Assembly: GCF_002285795.1 (NCBI RefSeq)
Contig: NZ_CP022961.1
Span: forward strand, 3,166,001-3,230,000
From: Plantactinospora sp. KBS50
Lineage (GTDB): Bacteria; Actinomycetota; Actinomycetes; Mycobacteriales; Micromonosporaceae
Length of the DNA: 64,000 nucleotides
Direction: 5' to 3'
Below the pieces are notes generated by a model that had not been told where the DNA came from, did no database searches, and saw only the letters and a program-made list of their open reading frames with translations. Positions within the stretch are counted from its first letter, which is position 1. Each line of letters opens with the position of its first letter. A program made the position numbers and the translations under genes. This document shows, one piece after another, positions 31,300 to 39,667 of the stretch.

Positions 31300-32808
31300 G
31301 TGATCGACAATACGCAGGCATTCACCGAAGGGCCGACCCACGGTACGGCCGGTGGCAGCAAGGGGCGTCCGACCGCCCGCGACGACGCGCTCTCTGACGA
31401 GCAAGACTTCGACGCCTTGTTGGCCGCCTCAAGCTTCGGCTCCCCGCGGGCCTGCATGATCCGGGCGAAGGCGCCCGATGCCGCCCGCGTCCACGCCCAA
31501 CGCGTTGTCGCCGGCGACGAACCTTGGGGTGGCCACTGGTGGCTGTACCCGGCCGCGGCCGAGTCCCCGCCTCGCGTTGATCCACACGCCGAGGCCGGTG
31601 CCGATCGCCACCCCCCGTCGGACCGCCGAGGGCACGATACGTGGCATGCTCGGGCACACCTTGCGCAGAGCCGGGTTATCAGCCGTGCTGTCGATAGCGC
31701 TGTGGATACATCGCAGTGGCTGGCAGTTGCCGGCGGCGACCTGCGGACAGGCATTTGTGGTGACCGTGGGGAAGCGAAGGCGGTGATCGCCCGGCTGGGG
31801 CTATTGCTGCGCCAGGTACCAGCCGGGGCGTTCGACGCGGAGAGCTCGGCGATGGTCCTTGCGACAGTCGGCCACATGTCGCGGGTGTTGATCGCCGAGC
31901 GGGACGAGCGTGCAGCACTGCGCCTGATCCGGGCCGCTTGCCCGCACCTGGTACGGCTAGGATCCCGCCATCCGGTCGCCTTCATGGTGCGCCGCACTCG
32001 CGCCGAGGCCCTGTGCGAGATGGGCGACCACGGGAGGGCCGAGACCCTGGTGCGCGACCTGATGGCTGACGAGGAACGGGTCTTCGGCGGCGCCGACCCG
32101 CGCACTGGGCTGGCCTTGTTCTGGGCACTGGGCCGCGGAGGCCACTTGGAGCAGGCCGAGACGGGGCTCGGCGCGCTCGAGGCGAGTACGGTCGGAATGC
32201 GTGACCTCGACAAACAACTGCTGCTGCACATCCAGTGTCGGCGCTCCTGGTTGCTCGGGCAGCGGGGACGGATCGATGAGGCCGAGAACCGCTACCTCGA
32301 CGTAATCACCAATCGGTCTCGCGTTCTGGGCCTCGACCATTCCGATACCCGTGACGCGCAGCACTCCTATGGCAAGTTGCGTGTGTACGCCGGAGATGGA
32401 TCAAGCGTGGTGAAACTCCTGACATCCTTGGCGAACGAGCGCGGGCAGGCCCACGGCGACGATCACTTCGACACGCTGGAGACAGTGAAATATCTGCACC
32501 TTGCCCAGGTGCAGGCGCAGCCGGGTGACAGGCGTGGTGTCAAAAACGCGATCGACGAACTCGGACGTATTCTAAGCTTCCAGGACACCCGCTACGGCCC
32601 GGGCAATTTAGGCAGCTGTGACACTGCGGGGTGGCTTGGCCGGATGCTGCGACTCCGGGAGGCGCTTGATTGCCGCGAGCCCATTCCCGATCTGCGACAA
32701 ATCCCGATCCCGGGAGAGGGGCATCGCCAGACCGATCCCTCACCTTTCCCCGGTCGCGCATCCCGATCCGCCCGCCCGGTTTCTGCAGAACTAGTTAGGT
32801 CGTCATGA
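31300..32808 (+). CDS. TPR-repeat protein
   Basis: 502 aa. Residues about 190-430 form tetratricopeptide-like helical repeats of the kinesin-light-chain type: AEALCEMGDHGRAETLVRDL, RRSWLLGQRGRIDEAENRYL and DHSDTRDAQHSYGKLRVYAG. The first 40 residues are acidic (SDEQDFDALLAASSFG). Residues about 50-130 look like shifted-frame sequence, being rich in Pro/His/Arg, so a compensating pair of indels there is possible. The start follows AAGGAGG. It overlaps the isomerase gene by 4 nt. Scaffold role expected. Confidence 0.7.
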   Translation: MIDNTQAFTEGPTHGTAGGSKGRPTARDDALSDEQDFDALLAASSFGSPRACMIRAKAPDAARVHAQRVVAGDEPWGGHWWLYPAAAESPPRVDPHAEAGADRHPPSDRRGHDTWHARAHLAQSRVISRAVDSAVDTSQWLAVAGGDLRTGICGDRGEAKAVIARLGLLLRQVPAGAFDAESSAMVLATVGHMSRVLIAERDERAALRLIRAACPHLVRLGSRHPVAFMVRRTRAEALCEMGDHGRAETLVRDLMADEERVFGGADPRTGLALFWALGRGGHLEQAETGLGALEASTVGMRDLDKQLLLHIQCRRSWLLGQRGRIDEAENRYLDVITNRSRVLGLDHSDTRDAQHSYGKLRVYAGDGSSVVKLLTSLANERGQAHGDDHFDTLETVKYLHLAQVQAQPGDRRGVKNAIDELGRILSFQDTRYGPGNLGSCDTAGWLGRMLRLREALDCREPIPDLRQIPIPGEGHRQTDPSPFPGRASRSARPVSAELVRSS

Positions 32809-33802
32809 GACTCGGAGTGCTGACCGCCGCCCTCGGCCAGATGTCGCTGTCGCAGATCGCCGCGTGGGCACCCCAGGCGGGATACGAGGCACTGGAGGTG
32901 GCGGCTTGGCCGGTCGGCAGCCAGCATATCCACCAGGCCGCCCACCTCGACGTCGCCGGCTTCGCCCCCGACGACGCTGCCCGTGTACAAGACCTAATGA
33001 ACCAGCACCATCTGGCCATCTCCGCGATCACCTACTGTGGCAACAACCTGCACCACGACGCCACCGAACGCGAACGCACCCACCAGCACCTGCGCGCCTG
33101 CATCGACGCTGCGGCGGCTCTGGGCGTCCGCTGTGTCATCACGTTCGTCGGCCGGGACATCACCCGGCCGATAGCTGACAACCTGAAGCTCGCCGAGCAG
33201 CACCTGCCCCCACTCACTCGCTACGCCGCCGACCGCGGCGTGAAACTGCTGGCCGAAAACTGCCCGATGGAAGGCTGGCACCCCGACGGCTACCCCGCCA
33301 ACCTCGCCTACTCGCCCGAGCTGTGGGATTGGATGTCCGGTCTCGGCTTCGGCCTGACCTACGATCCCTCCCACCTGCCCTGGCTCGGCATCGACCCGCT
33401 CGACGCGCTCGAACACGCCCTAAAGGCCGGCATCGTCGGCCACGTGCAGGCCAAGGACATCCAAATCGACGAGCGGGCCCGCACGCACTACGGCATCTTC
33501 GGCAAGACAGCCCGACGCGCCTCGCCCACCGACGTCGGCTGGTGGCGCTACCGAGTTCCCGGACGCGGGCAACTCGACTGGACCCGGACACGCTCGACGC
33601 GGCCGGATACGCTGGCGACATCGCCGTCGAGCATGAGGACCCCGTCTGGGGTGGCACGCTCGACAAGACCCTGCAAGGCATGACCATCGCCGCACAGACT
33701 CTGCGTCCCCTGACCGCCACCACGTCGTTGACAGGGGTGCCCGTAGTCCTGGCGGAAGAATCAACGGATTCGGCTGACCAGGGCGAACGCGCTGCGGTGT
33801 GA
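32805..33802 (+). pseudogene. sugar phosphate isomerase/epimerase, one-base frameshift
   Basis: Xylose-isomerase-like TIM barrel: MRLGVLTAALGQMSLSQIAA, YEALEVAAWPVG, LLAENCPMEGWHPDGY, YDPSHLPWLGIDP, GHVQAKDIQID. The frame is lost near 33580-33592 after GRGQLDW; the +1 frame resumes DTLDAAGYAGDIAVEHEDPV. One extra C or G in TGGACCCGG restores 332 aa. Likely a sequencing error, otherwise a pseudogene. Such enzymes interconvert keto sugars or inositol derivatives. Coupled to the TPR gene by ATGA overlap. Confidence 0.75.
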
Positions 33803-34010
33803 GAACTGGCCGGCCACATCCAGCTCCAGCAGCCGCCGGACCGCGGCCTCCCGCGGCAGTCGGCTGGCCGCGCTGTCCGATGCCCACGCCACCGCGACGA
33901 AACCCCTTCCATGCAAGGGTTCGCCATCGGCAACCCGCCATGCCATCAATGTCCGAACGCCGAACCTACGACACCCCGCACCCGGTGCGCCGTCCGCCAG
34001 GCAGTGATCT
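33761..34010 (-). pseudogene. C-terminal remnant of an unknown gene
   Basis: The minus frame reads AWASDSAASRLPREAAVRRL then LELDVAGQFSHRSAFALVSR to a stop at 33761, coding-like composition with no recognisable N-terminus. The upstream end meets repeat copy B at about 34019-34059, so the gene was probably truncated by that element. The family is not recognised. Confidence 0.4.
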
Positions 34011-34018
34011 TCCCCGCA

Positions 34019-34059
34019 CTGACACCGGTGAGAAACCACTGACACGAGACGAGAAAGCA
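34019..34059 (+). repeat. IS21-end-like tandem repeat, copy B
   Basis: CTGACACCGGTGAGAAACCA followed by CTGACACGAGACGAGAAAGCA. About 80% identical to the reverse complement of copy A, so A and B face each other across 29.6-34.1 kb. Confidence 0.6.
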
Positions 34060-34120
34060 GGTGAAGCACGCTGGTGCCTGCCGCCAGGGCCCTCGGCGGC
34101 GGGCACCAGGACACGAGCGG

Positions 34121-34294
34121 CTACTCGTTCAGGTAGTCGTCGTAGTCGTACCGATCTTCCGCGTCGTTGCGGTCGGCAGCCTCTTGCGCCCGGTCGTCGA
34201 AGCCGCTGGTCGCGGTCGGCGAGTCCGGATCGCGGCCGGCGGCCGCACTGATGCGGTCGGCGGACTCGTGGTCCATGGGTGTGGATCGGGCCAT
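34121..34294 (-). CDS. small SMP-like acidic protein
   Basis: 57 aa from ATG at 34294 with GGAGGA 7 nt upstream; longer starts lack a site. It resembles the small seed-maturation-protein-like family: DHESADRISAAAGRDPDS, GFDDRAQEAADRNDAEDR and an acidic Tyr/Asp end. Function unknown; probably a stress-associated disordered protein. Confidence 0.65.
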   Translation of the reverse strand: MARSTPMDHESADRISAAAGRDPDSPTATSGFDDRAQEAADRNDAEDRYDYDDYLNE

Positions 34295-34861
34295 GACGGT
34301 TCCTCCGTCGGCTCGCGCCCCGGTTACGCCAGGGGCCACACGCACCCGGCCGCCCTCGCGGCCAAGGTGACCGATCCCCGGGGCTACGCCGGCGCCTGAC
34401 CCGATCGGTACGGGCTGCCCGCTGGTCGCCGCGTGTGGGGTGTCCGGCGGGGATCAGCCGGAGGTGCTCGCCCCACGCTTCCGGCTAACGAATGCCGGTC
34501 CGCTCAAGTGCCAACCAGCGTACGCGGGGTCGCTACTGACATCGGATGAGAAACCGGCACTGACACCCAGACGAGAAGTCTCAGTGACGACCTACGGCCG
34601 GGGTGGCCCTGATGGTCGTTCACGCAGTGCTCGAAAGCCGGGTCAGGCGTCGGACCGGCGGTAACCGGCGCGCGGTGTGTTCCGGCGCCGTCGAGCACGA
34701 ACAGCCGACCCCACTGCTCGGGTACGGCGTCGCGGAAACGGCCCGGAGACTGTCGGGCCTTCGCCGACAGGTGCCCGTGGTGGATGCGGCCGTGGCCCGC
34801 GACGGCGAGGTGATTCCCCGGCCATACGCCGCCGCATCCCTGACCGCCACGCCCGTTCTGC
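34295..34861. other. 567 bp without a recognisable gene
   Basis: Contains repeat copy C (34536-34578) and otherwise no reading frame with family resemblance on either strand. It appears to be scarred intergenic DNA of the accessory region. Confidence 0.5.
34536..34578 (+). repeat. IS21-end-like tandem repeat, copy C
   Basis: CTGACATCGGATGAGAAACC then CTGACACCCAGACGAGAAG, same orientation as copy B, 517 bp away. It is followed by CTCAGTGACG. Confidence 0.6.
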
Positions 34862-35380
34862 TCAGAACATCAGCCTGGCCCGGGCCTCTGCCACCGCCTC
34901 CGCCTCGCGTTCCCGCCAGCGGCGCTGGTTGTCCCGGTTGCATGCCCGGCAGACCTTCCGGAACCGCCCTGTCGTCTCGTCCACCTCTCGGGGATGACCG
35001 TTGCCACACCGGGGCGCCTGGCGCCGGGTGTGGCAGTTTTCCGCGCGGCTGAGCTGCCGCAGGTGGGTAGGTTCGATGCAGTCCTTGACGCCACAGGTGT
35101 GGTCGACATCCAGGGCGGGGTCGTAGTCACCGACGAAGACGGCGTACGCGGCGATGTGCGCCCAGGCCCGGCCGGCGACCTTCTGGTAGCTGCCGCGCTG
35201 TGCGCCGTAACCCCGGACGATGAGGCACCCGTCGTCCCGCCGTTCCGATCGGTCGAGCAGGTACCGCCCCAGCGTGTCCACCGTGAAGTGCCGGGACAGA
35301 CCTCTGACGTTACCGAGCATCCACCGACCATAGGCTTCCCTGGCGACAGACGCGCAGCGGGCCGCTACAGGTGGTGACAA
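34862..35380 (-). CDS. HNH endonuclease
   Basis: 172 aa as the longest frame; ATG at 35320 (MLGNVRGLSRHFTVDTLGRY) is an alternative start. The HNH core is DVDHTCGVKDCIEPTHLRQL..AEN, as in phage and intron-borne HNH nucleases. A second Cys cluster, CGNGHP..KVCRACNRDNQRR, likely binds zinc. Basic C-terminal helix. Such genes are commonly mobile, in line with its position at the end of the accessory region. Confidence 0.8.
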   Translation of the reverse strand: MSPPVAARCASVAREAYGRWMLGNVRGLSRHFTVDTLGRYLLDRSERRDDGCLIVRGYGAQRGSYQKVAGRAWAHIAAYAVFVGDYDPALDVDHTCGVKDCIEPTHLRQLSRAENCHTRRQAPRCGNGHPREVDETTGRFRKVCRACNRDNQRRWREREAEAVAEARARLMF

Positions 35381-35512
35381 ACCCGCACCGCTCGTGGTAC
35401 GGACCGTTCCACCGCAGGTCGGCGAAGGTGGTGATGCCCGGTCCCCGGCCTCAGCGCGGTGCCCTGGACACCGGTCGCCCTGTTGTCCGCGTCAGCTGCC
35501 GACCTGGCGGAA

Positions 35513-35881
35513 TCATCTGCCAACCCGGCGAAGCCAGGCGTCATGTTCGGGGTCGGGCATGAGCTCCCGGACCTCCTGTGCGCAGCGGCACGCGCCGGCG
35601 ATCCGGGCGGCCCAGGCCAGCGCCTCCTCGCGGGACGGCACGTCAACGATCGAGAAACCGCCGATGACCTCCTTGGTCTCCGGGAAGGGGCCGTCGGTGA
35701 CCATTCCGTCCGTGGCCACGATGCTCGCCCGCTGGCGGTGGAGTCCGGCGCCGAACAGCCACACGCCCGCGCCCATGGCCTCCCGGACCACCGCGTGCGA
35801 AGCCTTCCCCACGTCGGGCCAGTCCTGCTCGGGGATGTGGTCCATCGCGCCGTCATCGAACGAGATCAGGTACTGGGTCAT
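35513..35881 (-). CDS. YCII-related domain protein
   Basis: 122 aa. YCII fold (ferredoxin-like): MTQYLISFDDGAMDHIPEQD, GLHRQRASIVATDGMVTDGP, KEVIGGFSIVDVPSREEALA. Often found with ECF sigma factors but none is adjacent here. Function unknown, possibly a small enzyme or sensor. 35382-35512 shows nothing. Confidence 0.87.
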   Translation of the reverse strand: MTQYLISFDDGAMDHIPEQDWPDVGKASHAVVREAMGAGVWLFGAGLHRQRASIVATDGMVTDGPFPETKEVIGGFSIVDVPSREEALAWAARIAGACRCAQEVRELMPDPEHDAWLRRVGR

Positions 35882-36121
35882 CCCATGGCTCCTCGTCTTG
35901 GCCGCCTGCTCCGGCCGCCTCTGCTGTTCTACGAACGGTGCCTCCCGGATCGGACACGGCGCACACCAACCCGTGGATGACCGTCCGGAAGGATCGCGTT
36001 CGCCGGCCGGCCGGTTCGACCGGCGGCCACGGGGTGATGGAGAGGCCGGCCATCTTGCCCGTACGCCCCCTGGGCCGGCGCCTCCTACACGCCGTGCCGG
36101 TGACGGTGCGCCCCGGGCCGG

Positions 36122-37405
36122 TCAGCGGGACGTGAGGGTGGCCAGGTCGGTGAAGAAGCCCGGGTAGGTCTTGGCGACGCAGCGCGGGTCGGCGATCTCG
36201 ATGCCCGGCACGCGCAGGCCGAGCAGGGACAGGCTCATCGCCATCCGGTGATCGTCGTAGCTGGCGAACCGGGTGGGTGCCGGGGGGCCGGGGTGGATGG
36301 TGAAGCCGTCGTCGTCCTCGACGGCGTCGATGCCGGCCCGGCGCAGCTCGGTCACCACGGCGGCGATCCGGTCGGTCTCCTTGCGCCGGATGAACCCGAT
36401 TCCGCGTACCCGGGTGGGGGAGTCGGCGAACACCGCCACGGCGGCCAGGGTCTGCGCGGTGTCGGAGATGTCGGCCATGTCGACGTCGATGCCCCGCAGC
36501 GAACCGGTGCCGGTCACGGTCAGCCGGCGGGCCGTACGCTCCACCCGGGCACCCATCCGGGCCAGCAGGTCGGCGAAGGCCACGTCACCCTGGACGCTGT
36601 CGGTGCCCAGGCCGTCCACGGTGATCCGGCCGCCGGTGATGGCGGCGGCGGCCAGGAAGTAGGAGGCGGCGCTGGCGTCGGGTTCGATCGCGTAGTCGGT
36701 GGCCGAGTACCGGCCGGGCGCGGTACGGAGCCCGTCGACGGTCACCCCGAAGGCGGCCATCACCGCGGTCGTCATCGTCACGTACGGCACCGACACCAGC
36801 GGCGAGGTCAGCTCGACGGCCAGGCCGTCGCGCATCAGCGGCCCGGCCATGAGCAGCCCGGACAGGAACTGGCTGGACAGGTGCCCGGGCAGTCGGGCGG
36901 GGCCGCCCCGCAGCGGACCGCTCACGGTCACCGGCAGGTGTCCCTGGTCGGTGCCCTCCTGCACCTGGGCACCGAGTTGGCGTAGCGCATCGAGCAGCGG
37001 CCCCATCGGCCGCGCCCGCAGTTGCGCGGCGCCATCGACGGTGGTCCGGCCGGGCCGCAGCGCCGCGACCGGCAGTACGAACCGGGAGGTGGTGCCGGAC
37101 TGGCGTGCGTCGACCGCCGCCACCGCCGCGGCCCGCCGCGGGTCGATGCCGGTCACCGTCAACTCGCGGCTCGGCTCGTCGGCGGTGACGGTCGCGCCGA
37201 GCGCCGCCACCGCACCGATCATGGCTCGGGTGTCGTCGGCGAACAGCGCCCCCGACAGCCGGCTGCGTCCGTCGGCGAGCGCGGCGCACAGCAGCGCCCG
37301 GTTGGTGATGCTCTTGGAACCGGGCGGTCGTACCGTGACGTCCGGCGCGGCCGGCACGGTCGGTACGGCGAGGACGTCGGGAAGGTCGTCGGCGAGCGAG
37401 GGCAC
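36122..37405 (-). CDS. aroA: 3-phosphoshikimate 1-carboxyvinyltransferase (EPSP synthase)
   Basis: 427 aa from GTG at 37405. Shikimate pathway enzyme joining PEP to shikimate-3-phosphate. Motifs: VRPPGSKSITNRALLCAALA, DARQSGTTSRFVLP, LRARPMGPLLDALRQLGAQV, SSQFLSGLLMAGP, IGFIRRKETDRIAAV and SYDDHRMAMSLSLLGLRVPG. Gene stands alone. The residue after GSKS and the RARPMGPL motif look like a class I-type enzyme. The frame is open far upstream but only the part from 37405 fits the family. Confidence 0.96.
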   Translation of the reverse strand: MPSLADDLPDVLAVPTVPAAPDVTVRPPGSKSITNRALLCAALADGRSRLSGALFADDTRAMIGAVAALGATVTADEPSRELTVTGIDPRRAAAVAAVDARQSGTTSRFVLPVAALRPGRTTVDGAAQLRARPMGPLLDALRQLGAQVQEGTDQGHLPVTVSGPLRGGPARLPGHLSSQFLSGLLMAGPLMRDGLAVELTSPLVSVPYVTMTTAVMAAFGVTVDGLRTAPGRYSATDYAIEPDASAASYFLAAAAITGGRITVDGLGTDSVQGDVAFADLLARMGARVERTARRLTVTGTGSLRGIDVDMADISDTAQTLAAVAVFADSPTRVRGIGFIRRKETDRIAAVVTELRRAGIDAVEDDDGFTIHPGPPAPTRFASYDDHRMAMSLSLLGLRVPGIEIADPRCVAKTYPGFFTDLATLTSR

Positions 37406-37595
37406 GGCGTCAGTCTCCCCGAGAACCGGCGTCGTACGCCCGACCGAGCGCCGACGCGTCCGGGGAGTGGGACGTCGGCCCCGGGGCCGACGGGTCCGGC
37501 GCCGGTGACCGTCGACGCCGTCGCCTGGCCACGACCGGACGACAATGTCCGTTGTTGGATAATCTGCTCCGGATCGAGGCGGGTACGCTCGGCGG

Positions 37596-38075
37596 ATGAC
37601 CGCCATGGCTCCCGGGCGCCTCCAACCGGACCTGTCGTTCCTGCTCGACCATGCCGGGCACGTGCTGCGGGCACGGATGGCGGCGGCGCTGGGCGAGGTG
37701 GGGTTGACGGCCCGGATGCACTGCGTGTTGGTGCACGCGCTGGGCGAGGAACGGACCCAGATCCAACTCGCGGAGATCGGGGACATGGACAAGACCACCA
37801 TGGTGGTCACGGTGGACGCGCTGGAGCGGGCCGGTCTGGCCGAGCGCCGCCCGTCGACCCGGGATCGCCGGGCCCGGATCGTGGCGGTGACCGACAAGGG
37901 GGCCCGGCTCGCCGTCCGGAGTCAGGAGATCGTCGACCGGGTGCACCGGGAGGCGCTCGCCACGCTGCCGGAGGAGGAACGCGAAGTCTTCCTGCGGGCG
38001 ATGAACCGCCTGGTGGAGGGGCACCTTGCGGTCGCGCCGGAGGGTACCGCCGCGGCCCGGCGCGCCCGCCAGTGA
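37596..38075 (+). CDS. MarR family regulator
   Basis: 159 aa. MarR winged helix: RMHCVLVHALGEERTQIQLA, DMDKTTMVVTVDALERAGLA, RRPSTRDRRARIVAVTDKG. Directly upstream of and co-oriented with an MFS exporter gene, with a 25-bp palindrome between them; the usual job is to repress itself and the exporter until the drug binds. A similar half-palindromic sequence (TCCGTTGTTGGATAA) lies before its own start at about 37545. Confidence 0.92.
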   Translation: MTAMAPGRLQPDLSFLLDHAGHVLRARMAAALGEVGLTARMHCVLVHALGEERTQIQLAEIGDMDKTTMVVTVDALERAGLAERRPSTRDRRARIVAVTDKGARLAVRSQEIVDRVHREALATLPEEEREVFLRAMNRLVEGHLAVAPEGTAAARRARQ

Positions 38076-38085
38076 CGGGACTAAC

Positions 38086-38110
38086 TCCGTTGCAGATTGT
38101 CTGCAACGGA
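38086..38110. promoter_or_regulatory. MarR operator palindrome
   Basis: TCCGTTGCAGA-TTG-TCTGCAACGGA, perfect 11-bp arms, between marR and the exporter gene, in an AT-richer promoter patch. Its symmetry and place fit a MarR dimer site. Confidence 0.75.
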
Positions 38111-38122
38111 ACTATCTAATAG

Positions 38123-38158
38123 CGTCCTTCCCGTTGCGTTTTCCGCACGGGAAGGACG
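38123..38158 (+). promoter_or_regulatory. ribosome-binding-site-sequestering hairpin
   Basis: CGTCCTTCCCGT (38123-38134) pairs perfectly with ACGGGAAGGACG (38147-38158), loop 12 nt, ending 3 nt before the ATG at 38162. The Shine-Dalgarno GGGAAGG is inside the right arm, so the leader would be closed for translation unless opened. Confidence 0.6.
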
Positions 38159-38161
38159 ACC

Positions 38162-39667
38162 ATGTCCACCGCATCCATCCCCGCGCCGCCCGCCACCGCG
38201 CCGGCACCGCCGCGATCCCGCTGGCTCGCCCTCGCGGTCGTCGCCACCGCACTGCTGACGGCCGTCCTGGACGGCAGCATCGTCACCGTGGCCATGCCGG
38301 CCATCCAGGACGACCTCGGGTTCTCCGCCACCGGCCTGACCTGGGTGGTCAACGCGTACCTGATCGCCTTCGGCAGCCTGCTGCTGCTCGCCGGCCGGCT
38401 CGGTGACCTGGTCGGCCGCAAGCGGGTCTTCCTGGCCGGCACCGCCGTGTTCACCGCGGCGTCGCTGCTGGCCGCCCTGGCCGACTCGCCCGCCGCGCTG
38501 ATCACCGCCCGGTTCCTCCAGGGCGCCGGCAGCGCGCTGGCCACCGCCGTCAGCCTCGGCATCCTGGTCACCCTCTTCGCCGCACCCCGGGAACGCGGCA
38601 CCGCGATCGCCGTGTTCAGCTTCACCGGCGCCGCCGGCGCCTCGATCGGCCAGGTGCTCGGCGGGGTGCTGACCGACGCCCTGGACTGGCACTGGATCTT
38701 CGTCATCAACGTGCCCATCGGGCTGGCCGCACTGCTGCTCGGCGTACCGCTGCTGCCGGCCGACCGGGGCATCGGCCTGCGGGCCGGCGCGGACCTCGCG
38801 GGGGCGCTGCTGGTCACCGCCGGCCTGACCGTGGGGATCTACACCCTGGTACGCGTCGAGGGCGCCGGCTGGACGTCGGCGGCCACCCTGGGCCGGGCCG
38901 CCGTCGCCGTGCTGTTGCTCGGCGCGTTCGTCGCCCGGCAGGCCACCGCCCGGCACCCGCTGATGCCGCTGCGGCTGTTCCGCTCCCGGGCCGTCGCCGG
39001 CGCCAACGCGGTGCAACTGCTGATGGTCGCCGCGGCCTTCTCCTTCCAGGTGCTCATCGCGCTCTACCTGCAACGGGTCGCCGGGTACGGCGCGGCCGGA
39101 ACCGGTCTGGCCATGCTGCCCGCCGCGCTGGTCATCGGGGCGGTCACGCTGGGGATCTCCGCGCGGCTCAACGCCCGCCACGGTGAGCGGCGGATCCTGC
39201 TGACCGGGCTGGGTCTGCTGGTGGCCATGCTCGCGCTGCTGGCCCGGATCCCGGTCCGGTCCGACTACCCGGTCGACCTGCTGCCGGTGATGCTGCTCGC
39301 CGCGGGCTTCGGGCTGGCGCTGCCGGCGCTGACCAGCCTGGCCATGTCCGCGGCCGGCGAGCACGACGCGGGGCTGGTGTCCGGGCTGTTCAACACCACC
39401 CAGCAACTCGGCATGGCCGTCGGGGTGGCGGTGCTGTCCACCCTCGCGGCCACGCGCACCGGCGACCTGCTCGCGGCCGGGGCGGACCCGGCGGTCGCGC
39501 TGACCGGTGGCTACCGGCTCGCCTTCACCGCCGGCGCCGGGTTGCTGGTCGCCGCGTTCACCCTCGCCGTCCTGGTCCTACGCCCCCGGCCGGAGCGGCG
39601 CCGTCGACGGTGTCGAACAGCGCGGCGGCCCGGGCCGCGGTGCCGGCGGCCCGGCGGCCGGTGCTGA
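38162..39667 (+). CDS. MFS drug exporter (DHA2-type)
   Basis: 501 aa, about 14 membrane segments. Motif A is GRLGDLVGRKRVFLAG, D1 is LDGSIVTVAMPAIQDDLG, and motif C-like GAAGASIGQVLGGVLTD. Probably proton-driven multidrug efflux. Controlled by the adjacent MarR gene and by the leader hairpin. The last 37 codons, rich in Arg, overlap the 3' end of the convergent MFS gene by 110 bp, so the natural stop may differ if a base is missing here. Confidence 0.9.
   Translation: MSTASIPAPPATAPAPPRSRWLALAVVATALLTAVLDGSIVTVAMPAIQDDLGFSATGLTWVVNAYLIAFGSLLLLAGRLGDLVGRKRVFLAGTAVFTAASLLAALADSPAALITARFLQGAGSALATAVSLGILVTLFAAPRERGTAIAVFSFTGAAGASIGQVLGGVLTDALDWHWIFVINVPIGLAALLLGVPLLPADRGIGLRAGADLAGALLVTAGLTVGIYTLVRVEGAGWTSAATLGRAAVAVLLLGAFVARQATARHPLMPLRLFRSRAVAGANAVQLLMVAAAFSFQVLIALYLQRVAGYGAAGTGLAMLPAALVIGAVTLGISARLNARHGERRILLTGLGLLVAMLALLARIPVRSDYPVDLLPVMLLAAGFGLALPALTSLAMSAAGEHDAGLVSGLFNTTQQLGMAVGVAVLSTLAATRTGDLLAAGADPAVALTGGYRLAFTAGAGLLVAAFTLAVLVLRPRPERRRRRCRTARRPGPRCRRPGGRC

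Noticed and set aside
31272-32231. 319-codon minus frame opposite the TPR gene
   Set aside because: Ser/Ala/Arg-rich shadow frame; the plus strand has recognisable TPR helices.
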